Notes under the pieces: model-generated
What the model saw: the letters and a program-made list of their open reading frames with translations, nothing else
Told to the model about the DNA's origin: nothing
The model's database searches: none
Position numbers and translations under genes: made by a program
NCBI GenBank assembly: GCA_025997475.1
Contig: BNUQ01000035.1
Coordinates: 1 to 20,764 of the forward strand
Direction of reading: 5' to 3'
DNA length: 20,764 nucleotides
From: Planctomycetales bacterium
GTDB taxonomy: Bacteria > Planctomycetota > SZUA-567
Shown: positions 15,546-20,764 of the stretch, piece by piece
Layout of the letters: every line of letters starts with the position of its first letter
Numbering within the stretch: position 1 is the stretch's first letter

Positions 15546-15571
15546 GTCGCCGAACGGTCGGCGACTTTTTT
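15546..15571 (+). terminator. Intrinsic terminator-like hairpin in the rpsB leader
   Basis: GTCGCCGA-acgg-TCGGCGAC is a perfect 8-bp stem (15546-15565) followed by TTTTTT and then CTTTTT. It has the form of an intrinsic terminator. No gene on the plus strand lies upstream within 5 kb that needs it, and it follows the predicted promoter by a few bases, so it may be an attenuator or a 5' stabilising stem. Confidence 0.6.
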
Positions 15572-15598
15572 CTTTTTAATTTAGCGTCATCGCTCACG

Positions 15599-15649
15599 CC
15601 GACGTGCGGCAGTTTAACGTCGGGATGGGCGCCGTAACGGCGACCCGAC
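15599..15649 (+). promoter_or_regulatory. rpsB leader with two mutually exclusive hairpins
   Basis: Form 1: CCGACGT (15599-15605) pairs with ACGTCGG (15617-15623). Form 2: GTCGGG (15619-15624) pairs with CCCGAC (15644-15649), with an inner stem CGCCG-taa-CGGCG (15630-15642). The two forms share 15619-15623, so only one can exist at a time. The region ends just before the ribosome-binding site (GGAAAGG). Ribosomal protein S2 is known to repress its own mRNA in E. coli; a comparable role here is inference. Confidence 0.45.
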
Positions 15650-15671
15650 AGCGCGACGCGGAAAGGCAGTC

Positions 15672-16508
15672 ATGGCAATTAACACGACGTTCAAAGACCT
15701 GTTGGATGCGGGCGTGCATTTCGGCAGTCCCTCCGCCAAATGGCACCCGCTGATGAAGCCGTATATCTACGGCGAAGTCAATCGTCTGCACCTCGTCAAC
15801 CTGCGCGAAACGTTGAAAGGTCTCATTCGCGCCACGCATTATCTCGAAAATTTGACCGCGAGCGGCAAAAAGGTCTTGTTTGTCGGCACCAGCCGGCAGG
15901 GGCGCGAAATCGTCCGCACCGAAGCGAAACGCGCCGGCGGCTTTTTCGTCGTTCACCGTTGGCTCGGCGGCACGCTGACCAATATGAACACGATGCGCAA
16001 ACGCATCGCGCGGCTGAACGAATTGGAAGGGCTCGAAGCCAGCGGCGAAATTGAAAAATTCAGCAAAAAAATGATTTCCAATCTGACGCGGGAAAAGAAG
16101 AAAGTATTCCGCAACTTCGAGGGCATCCGCGATATGGAAGTCGCGCCGGGCGCGATGGTCATCGTTGACCCGAAACGCGAAGCCAACGCCGTCGCCGAAG
16201 CGATTAAATTGAACGTGCCGATTGTCGCGCTGACCGACACCGACACCGACCCGACGCCGATTGATTTTATCGTGCCGGGCAACGACGACTCGCAACGGAG
16301 CATTCAACTGATTGTCGGCTTGCTTGCCGACGCCGTCGAACTCGGCTCGAAAAAAGCCGCCGCCAACGCGGTGGCGATTAACGCGGCGCGGCAAAAAGAA
16401 CGCGAAGGCGGTCGCCGCCGCGAACGCGGCAAAGCGCCGGAAATCAACGTCGAAGTGCCGGCGAACCTCGCGGAACTCGGCGCGTTCACGATGCCGGACG
16501 AAGCGTAA
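15672..16508 (+). CDS. rpsB: Small-subunit ribosomal protein S2 (uS2)
   Basis: A 278-residue ribosomal protein needed to complete the 30S subunit. Family wording is clear: LLDAGVHFGSPSAKWHPLMKPYIYGEVNRLHLVNL at the start, KVLFVGTSRQGREIV, RWLGGTLTNMNTMRKRI, PGAMVIVDPKREANAVAEAIKLNVPIVALTDTDTDP and IDFIVPGNDDSQRSIQLI. The C-terminal 45 residues (from about 233) form a charged extension (QKEREGGRRRERGK) beyond the usual end. GGAAAGG lies eight bases before the ATG. It is followed by tsf, the standard partner, after 159 bases that hold a repeat. Confidence 0.97.
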   Translation: MAINTTFKDLLDAGVHFGSPSAKWHPLMKPYIYGEVNRLHLVNLRETLKGLIRATHYLENLTASGKKVLFVGTSRQGREIVRTEAKRAGGFFVVHRWLGGTLTNMNTMRKRIARLNELEGLEASGEIEKFSKKMISNLTREKKKVFRNFEGIRDMEVAPGAMVIVDPKREANAVAEAIKLNVPIVALTDTDTDPTPIDFIVPGNDDSQRSIQLIVGLLADAVELGSKKAAANAVAINAARQKEREGGRRRERGKAPEINVEVPANLAELGAFTMPDEA

Positions 16509-16510
16509 GT

Positions 16511-16612
16511 CAATCAACAATTGAGAATTAACACTTAACAATTGTGGAATTTTATTATCAAATATCGCTTCGCGAATTTGAAAATTAAACTCCGCAATTG
16601 TTAATTGTGAAT
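16511..16612. repeat. Composite heptamer/palindrome repeat between rpsB and tsf
   Basis: Left arm caacaattgagaattaacacttaacaattg, core GTGGAATTTTATTATCAAATATCGCTTCGCGAATTTGAAAATTAAACTCCGC, right arm aattgttaattgtgaatta. It is the same plan as 208-333 and sits inside a ribosomal-protein operon, so transcripts must run through it. Confidence 0.7.
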
Positions 16613-16667
16613 TATGAAAATAACCGCCAAACAAAAAATTTAACATTGACACGAAAGGGAAACCATC

Positions 16668-17525
16668 ATGGCTGACTTTGATGCGAACTTATTAAAAGAA
16701 TTGCGCGAGAAAACCGGTATGGGCTTTGCCGATTGCAAAAAGGCGTTGGCGGAAGCGAACGGCGACCTCGACGCCGCCGAAATGATTTTGCGCAAAAAGG
16801 GCTTGGACAAGGCGGCGAAAAAAGCCGACCGCGCCACCGGTCAGGGCGTCATTGCGATAGCGACGAAATTCCCGAAGGCGGTGATTATCGAAGTGCAATG
16901 CGAGCAAGACCCGACCACGCAGAACGAGCGGTTTCAGGAATTTGTGGCGCAGGCGCTCGACGCGGCGTTGGCGTTGAACGAAGTCAACGCGGAAAATTTG
17001 CTGAACGCGACGAGCGGCGGGAAAACGCTGGCGGAAAAAGTGAAAGAACTAATTGGCGTCATCGGCGAGAACGTCGTGTTGAAAAAAGCGGCGGCGTTGA
17101 CCGCGCCGGACGGCGGCGTCATCGGGCAATACACCCACTTCAACAAAAAAGCCGGCGCAATTTGCGCGATGAAAATCGGCGGCGGCGACGGCGCGGCGTT
17201 GCAGACGGCGGCGAACGACGTTTGTATGCACGCGGTCGCGGCGCGTCCGTTGGCGTTAAACCGTGCCGGCATACCGGCGAATATCGTGGCGAAAGAAAAA
17301 GAGGTCTTCGCCGAAGAAGTCAAAAATAAGCCGGAAAACATTCGCGAAAAAATTCTCGAAGGCAAACTCGGCAGTTTTTACGGCGAGAAATGCTTGTTGG
17401 AACAGGTCTTCGTCAAAGCCGCCGACGGCAAAACGAAAGTGCAGGATTTCGTCGCGCAAGAAGCGAAAACCGCCGGCGTCTCCGCCGAACTCGTCGATTT
17501 CCAGCGGTTGGAATTGGGGGCGTGA
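16668..17525 (+). CDS. tsf: Translation elongation factor Ts
   Basis: A 285-residue guanine nucleotide exchange factor for EF-Tu. The N-terminal UBA-like domain is typical (LLKELREKTGMGFADCKKALAEANGDLDAAEMILRKKG, residues 8-45), followed by the core domains. At 78-89 the sequence is CEQDPTTQNERF where most bacteria have C(E/Q)TDFVA(K/R)NE; the Asp is kept but the Phe that inserts into EF-Tu is Pro. The coiled-coil region is present, and the end (KVQDFVAQEAKTAGVSAELVDFQRLELG) is of the usual kind. GAAAGGG lies upstream of the ATG. It is the second gene of the rpsB operon and is followed by a terminator. Confidence 0.95.
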   Translation: MADFDANLLKELREKTGMGFADCKKALAEANGDLDAAEMILRKKGLDKAAKKADRATGQGVIAIATKFPKAVIIEVQCEQDPTTQNERFQEFVAQALDAALALNEVNAENLLNATSGGKTLAEKVKELIGVIGENVVLKKAAALTAPDGGVIGQYTHFNKKAGAICAMKIGGGDGAALQTAANDVCMHAVAARPLALNRAGIPANIVAKEKEVFAEEVKNKPENIREKILEGKLGSFYGEKCLLEQVFVKAADGKTKVQDFVAQEAKTAGVSAELVDFQRLELGA

Positions 17526-17574
17526 AGAGGAAAAATTGCGAATTAAAAATTACGAGTTGCGAACTGTGGACAGC

Positions 17575-17611
17575 AACGCCGATACGCGATTTTGCGTCTC
17601 GGCGTTTTTTT
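17575..17611 (+). terminator. Intrinsic terminator after tsf
   Basis: AACGCCGA (17575-17582) pairs with TCGGCGTT (17599-17606), with a further ACGC/GCGT inside the loop, and runs into seven T (17605-17611). It lies 50 bases after the tsf stop and closes the rpsB-tsf operon. Confidence 0.85.
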
Positions 17612-17670
17612 GTGAACCTGAATAACCTCCGAGTCGAAGCGCGCCGGAAATTCATCTCGGCGCCACGGTT

Positions 17671-17871
17671 TTATATTTTACGTATTGTTTTTACATCAAT
17701 TTCAACTTCTCCATGTTCCACGTCAACTTCACCGTATATTTCTACACGGTCGCTTATACCCACCGACAAACCGCGCCACACTTTACGGTCGATGTCGATG
17801 ACTATTTCCCCGGAACTATCCTGGAATAAATACTTCTCATCGCCCAAAGATTGAACAATAGTTCCCTGCAA
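17671..17871 (-). pseudogene. BOF-domain (bacterial OB-fold) gene, 5'-truncated
   Basis: The frame gives LQGTIVQSLGDEKYLFQD, SSGEIVIDIDRKVWRGLSVG and VEIYGEVDVEHGEVEIDV and stops at 17671. This is the BOF domain (YgiW/YdeI family, PF04076): LxGxI, DEKYLFxDxxGEIxVxID, W, GEVD and VEIDVxxI. Family members are normally small secreted proteins with a signal peptide. Here the frame upstream of the domain is only HTLYA before a stop, there is no ATG (only the TTG at 17871), and the break coincides with the repeated CATACGCTATACGC motif. I infer that cassette insertion or recombination removed the 5' end. A leaderless start at TTG cannot be excluded. Confidence 0.75.
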
Positions 17872-17873
17872 GG

Positions 17874-17892
17874 CGTATAGCGTATGTCATGT
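17874..17892 (-). repeat. attC-like site C (partial)
   Basis: CGTATAGC-GTAT-GTCATGT on the plus strand, the same arrangement as in sites B and A, with GTC in place of GTT. On the gene strand it is ACATGAC-ATAC-GCTATACG directly after the metalloprotease gene. Only this end of the site remains; the BOF fragment begins immediately beyond it. Confidence 0.5.
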
Positions 17893-17907
17893 ATCGGTTT
17901 TTCGCTT

Positions 17908-18723
17908 TTATTGATATTCCCGGCGACGCGGCATACTTGACCCTACAAACGAATCATACCAATCTTCTTTCTTTTTAGTCCATCTAATCAACCACGCGGT
18001 TAAAGGGTCAATCGTTAATTCATTGATATTGTGTGCTACTCGCAACATTATAGAATCGGGAAAATGTCTTCTCGCTATCGCTTCATTTTCTTTTGTTTGC
18101 ATAAATGTTTCATATAAATCCTCAGCATCAAAAAGGTGTAATATCTCATGGGCGATACTGGCGGAGGTCAACTCCTGCCCGTCTAAATATTTTTCAAATA
18201 ATATCGCACCTTCCAAAAAAGACAACTCTTCATCCATCTCTTCGTAGGTATATGCCATCGCGTAGCCCGTCCCCATTCCTTTTGAAAATAGTATCACCAA
18301 AACATTATCACAATCAGTATTTTCCATGACATAATCGTAAAACGACAAAGCGTCTTCATAACCGATAGTTTTTAGTACCTCTGAGATTAACTCGGTATCC
18401 TCATCGCCAGAACCGCTCGCAGATATATGACGGGTTTTTATATCGGTACTAATACCAAAACTAAATTTTTCAAAATCCACGTCAATGTTGTAGCGGGACG
18501 CCTGAATTTTAAGAAAAGCCAATGCTTCATTATATTTTCTTAATACGTCTTCTTTTTCACTGTATTGCCACTCATTATCTTGGTCTGAGATAAAACACGT
18601 TAGAATATAGGTGCTACCCTCTAATTTTCCTGCACTCCCCAGAGATTGTCCGTCGTCATCTTGAGGATAAACTGAAAGAGCGGCGAAGGCAAAATAGAAT
18701 AGCAAAAGAAATGTTTTTTTCAT
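17908..18723 (-). CDS. Secreted zinc metalloprotease-like protein (HEXXH)
   Basis: A 271-residue protein with a signal peptide (MKKTFLLLFYFAFAALSVYP, cleavage near 20). The zinc-protease motif is in SIAHEILHLFDAEDLY (HEILH at 192-196). The following segments SIMLRVAHNINELTIDP and LTAWLIRWTKK look like a conserved end. The third zinc ligand and the substrate are not evident. The start is the ATG at 18723, with GAGG seven bases before it, rather than the ATG at 18738, which lies in the attC-like site. Base composition is more AT-rich than the host genes and codon use differs. It lies between sites B and C in the cassette-like array, which suggests horizontal acquisition. Confidence 0.7.
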   Translation of the reverse strand: MKKTFLLLFYFAFAALSVYPQDDDGQSLGSAGKLEGSTYILTCFISDQDNEWQYSEKEDVLRKYNEALAFLKIQASRYNIDVDFEKFSFGISTDIKTRHISASGSGDEDTELISEVLKTIGYEDALSFYDYVMENTDCDNVLVILFSKGMGTGYAMAYTYEEMDEELSFLEGAILFEKYLDGQELTSASIAHEILHLFDAEDLYETFMQTKENEAIARRHFPDSIMLRVAHNINELTIDPLTAWLIRWTKKKEDWYDSFVGSSMPRRREYQ

Positions 18724-18735
18724 TTTAACCTCATT

Positions 18736-18828
18736 CATGACAAAGGGCGAAGCCCGACTGCGTTTTTTCGTCGGACAATCCGCTACTGCGGCGCAGCGTA
18801 TAGCGTATGTTATGTGAAGTGCCCATTG
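18736..18828 (-). repeat. attC-like site B
   Basis: From CATGAC (18736-18741) to GTTATGTGAAGTGCCCATTG (18809-18828) on the plus strand. It contains a hairpin GGGC-gaa-GCCC (18745-18755), then GCTACTGCGGCGCAG, CGTATAGC (18797-18804), GTAT and GTTATGTG. Over about 80 bases it aligns without gaps to site A. The other L-type box (GCTATACG) that site A has at its far end is missing, so the site is shortened or decayed. Confidence 0.55.
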
Positions 18829-18834
18829 CTTTTA

Positions 18835-19539
18835 TTATATTTTTCCAATAATGGTTGTTATTCTTTCTTTTCTATAATCTAATAAACTATTTATATTTTT
18901 TCTCCATTTTTCTGGTAAAAAAGGTTCATTCCATTTAATTTCTGAATACCATTCTGGAACTTTATTTTCAATAAATCCTTTGCGTCCGTTTAATGAATCT
19001 TCACCAATTGTTGAATTGTCTGTCGGTCTTACAGTGCCTTTGGGTAATAAAACAACATTTGCAGCAGATGTAAATTCACCGTGAGGAGAAATATTATTAT
19101 CTATTTCCTTAAAATAATTCTTTTCCATAATTATTTCTGATTCTTTATGTGTAAAAATATGTGCCAATTCAAATTCTTCTAAATTTGTTTCTTTCCAATT
19201 TGGTCCAGTATAACATTTACCATTAATCAAAAAACACCATATATGTCTTGGGAAAGTATTATCATCAATAATAGCACAATATTTTGTATTATATTTTTGT
19301 TTTTTTCCTTCTCCACTGACATAACGCCTAATACCTGGAAAAACACAATCAGATCCATTAAATAAATAATTTTTTGTATCAATTTTATCACCAAATAATT
19401 TTTCAAAAAATATAATGTCTTTTTTGTTTGCTTCAACAATATATCTTACAATTTCGGGTGAAATATGATAGGCAAGAGATGCCAAAATAATAGCTAAATC
19501 CTTATTAAAAAGATGTATTTTATTTTCCAATTTATTCAT
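18835..19539 (-). CDS. AT-rich cassette gene, possible HNH-type nuclease
   Basis: A 234-residue protein I do not firmly recognise. Residues 124-132 (ELAHIFTHK) and 155-166 (EFTSAANVVLLP) resemble the first His and the Asn-containing part of HNH nuclease domains, and Cys102, Cys109 lie before them, but a full metal-binding set is not certain. GTVRPTDNS follows. The N-terminal 100 residues show no motif; there is no signal peptide or membrane helix. GGAGG five bases before the ATG at 19539 sets the start; the frame also reaches a TTG at 19551. It is the most AT-rich gene here and is exactly framed by near-identical 20-base inverted ends (18809-18828 and 19586-19605), as expected of a mobile gene cassette. 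Confidence 0.6.
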   Translation of the reverse strand: MNKLENKIHLFNKDLAIILASLAYHISPEIVRYIVEANKKDIIFFEKLFGDKIDTKNYLFNGSDCVFPGIRRYVSGEGKKQKYNTKYCAIIDDNTFPRHIWCFLINGKCYTGPNWKETNLEEFELAHIFTHKESEIIMEKNYFKEIDNNISPHGEFTSAANVVLLPKGTVRPTDNSTIGEDSLNGRKGFIENKVPEWYSEIKWNEPFLPEKWRKNINSLLDYRKERITTIIGKI

Positions 19540-19585
19540 CCTATCCTCCAATGTTCTATATTATATTTATTTTTTACAATAACGT

Positions 19586-19768
19586 CAATGGGCATTTCAC
19601 ATAACGTGAAAGCTATACGACGTTTTTGCGGTTGCGATAAAGGAAACCGCAGGTTTCCAGCAACTGCAAAAATGTGCCGGAGAAAAAACGCACAAAGGCC
19701 AAAGGCCGACTGGGGTTTTTCGCAGGTCAAGCCGCTACTGCGGCGCAGCGTATAGCGTATGTTATGTG
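19586..19768 (-). repeat. attC-like site A (complete, structured)
   Basis: Ends are inverse: CACATAAC (19598-19605) with GTTATGTG (19761-19768), and next to them GCTATACG (19612-19619) with CGTATAGC (19749-19756), spaced by 6 and 4 bases. This R-L...L-R layout of two paired boxes is that of an integron attC site. Inside are a long hairpin (TTTTTGCGGTTGC 19623-19635 with GCAACTGCAAAAA 19660-19672, enclosing GGAAACC-gca-GGTTTCC) and a small one (GGCC-aaa-GGCC, 19697-19707). At about 170 bases it is longer than typical attC sites, and the core is GTTATGT rather than GTTRRRY. Confidence 0.55.
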
Positions 19769-19780
19769 CCGTTTTTGCTT

Positions 19781-20419
19781 TTACGATTTTTTCTTCTTTT
19801 CTTTAGTTTCTATTTTTATTTTGTCTCCTTTTACCGTTATTACTTGTGCATTACTAATGCTTATTAATTTTAAGGTTGAATTATATTTTTCAATTATTTT
19901 TTCTCCCGCCTTTTTAAAGGGAACATTACCAAAATGGGGTATTGGGTGAAAATCTATGACGTTTAATGCCGTAAAATTATTTTTTAATGCAGGCGCTTTT
20001 TCACGGTCGTCCATTTCATTGACATATTCTATGTTAGGCGATAAAATCATGGAGCCAGCCGATGCCCCAATATATATTTTTCCCTTTTCTATTTGTTCTT
20101 TTATTATTTTATCCGTGCCGGTGTTGATTAATTCCTGTAATAAATAAAATGTATTCCCCCCGGAAACAAATATGTAATCATTGGTTTCAAGTTTATTTTT
20201 AATTTCTTCTTGGGTTGCCGTTGTTATTTCCAACTCATCTACGACTAAACCAAGTTTTTGCAGAGATTTTTTATCTGAGCCAACGTAAAATGTAACTTTT
20301 TCTGGAATAGCCGCCGTTGGTATAAAAGTTACCGTTTTTCCTGTAATATCCTCCCCCGCAAAGTCCTGAAATAAACTTGCCACGCCGGAAAAGAATGAAG
20401 TCAAAAACAATTTATTCAT
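19781..20419 (-). CDS. Peptidase E-like serine peptidase (family S51)
   Basis: A 212-residue protein. The nucleophile elbow is GASAGS (118-123, Ser120), preceded by DYIFVSGGNTFYLLQEL (81-97) and followed by DFHPIPHFG (156-164) with the candidate catalytic His; this is the S51 pattern of the Asp-X dipeptidase PepE, whose nucleophile is also a serine in GxSAG. Family members cleave dipeptides with N-terminal aspartate, or in other branches process cyanophycin. The length is near that of E. coli PepE (229). The ATG at 20419 follows AAAGGGGGC and is preferred over upstream starts. It is AT-rich, on the same strand as the other cassette genes, and has site A directly downstream. Its upstream cassette end was not found. 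Confidence 0.82.
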   Translation of the reverse strand: MNKLFLTSFFSGVASLFQDFAGEDITGKTVTFIPTAAIPEKVTFYVGSDKKSLQKLGLVVDELEITTATQEEIKNKLETNDYIFVSGGNTFYLLQELINTGTDKIIKEQIEKGKIYIGASAGSMILSPNIEYVNEMDDREKAPALKNNFTALNVIDFHPIPHFGNVPFKKAGEKIIEKYNSTLKLISISNAQVITVKGDKIKIETKEKKKKS

Positions 20420-20536
20420 ATACGCCCCCTTTAAACGTTTTACATTCATATTCTGTGAACTGAGCATATAAAATAATTCATATAAGCACACCTCAGCGTT
20501 ACTTGTTTTACCTCAATCAACTTTCAACGCTAAACT

Positions 20537-20764
20537 CTACTTTTTCGCCAAATGGCGACCGTGCAAGATTACGAACAGCACCGGCGTAACCAGCAGGATG
20601 TGCAACAAACTTGAAATCATTCCGCCGACCACCGGCGCGGCGAGCGGTTGCATAATTTCGACGCCGGTGCGCGCGCTCCAAAAAATCGGCAACAGCGAGG
20701 CAATCGTCGTCGCCACGGTCATCACTTTCGGGCGCAGGCGCAGGCGCGCGCCGGCTTTGACCGC
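20537..20764 (-). CDS. CusA/CzcA-type heavy-metal RND efflux protein, C-terminal end
   Basis: The last 75 codons of a gene that enters from beyond the window: [20 protein letters not shown], then [20 protein letters not shown], then [20 protein letters not shown] and a short cytoplasmic tail HGRHLAKK. RPKxMTV, LLPIxW, GxExMxxxAAPxxGGM mark the final two transmembrane helices of the heavy-metal efflux (HME) branch of RND pumps, distinct from the AcrB-type pump at 10257. These export Cu, Ag, Zn, Co or Cd; the metal-binding part is outside the window. Codon use is host-like. It marks the outer edge of the AT-rich array; the 117 bases between it and the peptidase E gene hold only heptamer-like words. 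Confidence 0.85.
   Translation of the reverse strand, partial: AVKAGARLRLRPKVMTVATTIASLLPIFWSARTGVEIMQPLAAPVVGGMISSLLHILLVTPVLFVILHGRHLAKK

Noticed and set aside
15594..16652. 352-codon open frame opposite rpsB
   Set aside because: Shadow frame running through the rpsB leader, rpsB and a repeat; no domain is visible.
20492..20536. Outer boundary site of the peptidase E cassette
   Set aside because: The expected inverse of GTTATGTGCCGTTTTTGC is not there. CAGCGTTACTTG was considered but does not match the core, so no site is claimed.
1..20764. CRISPR array, tRNA or rRNA genes
   Set aside because: No regularly spaced direct repeats with unique spacers of CRISPR size and no tRNA cloverleaf or rRNA sequence were seen; the 7-base arrays are too short in period.

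Overview
The window looks like chromosomal DNA of a bacterium of the PVC superphylum (Planctomycetes, Verrucomicrobia, Chlamydiae and relatives), possibly a planctomycete. The best marker is a 72-residue protein at 7571-7789 that resembles the 'small basic protein' family (TIGR04137) I know only from this superphylum. An EF-Ts lacking the usual TDFV motif may point the same way. Host genes are GC-rich with strong gcg/cgc codon bias. Intergenic spaces are filled with heptamer arrays and palindromes. The lineage call rests on recognition only; no search was run.

Layout. 1-1474: dnaJ followed by the start of grpE, both minus strand. 1475-2186: a gene-free repeat field with a MITE-like element nested in a heptamer/palindrome repeat. 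2187-3705: a polysaccharide-export-type lipoprotein and a small zinc-ribbon-like protein. 3742-5816: a promoter, a radical SAM/SPASM enzyme, then an antitoxin-like gene and a ParE-like toxin gene broken by one missing A. 5864-7789: a single-pass membrane protein, a DUF89 protein that has lost its metal ligands, and the PVC small basic protein. 7930-10214: nadE (glutamine-dependent NAD synthase) between two inverted 163-bp MITE copies. 10257-13391: an AcrB-type RND pump with no adjacent periplasmic adaptor gene. 13570-14385: a family 2 glycosyltransferase whose 5' end contains an 11-G tract, a candidate phase-variation switch. 14462-15175: pdxJ. 15505-17611: rpsB-tsf with a promoter, a hairpin-plus-T-run just after it, a leader that can form two exclusive hairpins, and a terminator after tsf.

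17671-20419 differs in composition: three AT-richer minus-strand genes (secreted zinc metalloprotease-like, HNH-like, peptidase E) separated by related structured sites that carry the motif CGTATAGC-GTAT-GTYATGT. The ends of two of the units match each other in inverted orientation as integron cassettes do: the core of each gene's downstream site is complementary to the core just upstream of the same gene. I read this as a small integron-like cassette array without a visible integrase, inserted between tsf and a CusA-type efflux gene whose last 75 codons close the window. The array has cut off the 5' end of a BOF-domain gene at 17671-17871. This is the most unusual part of the window, followed by the inverted MITEs around nadE, the poly-G glycosyltransferase, the degenerate DUF89 protein and the rpsB leader.
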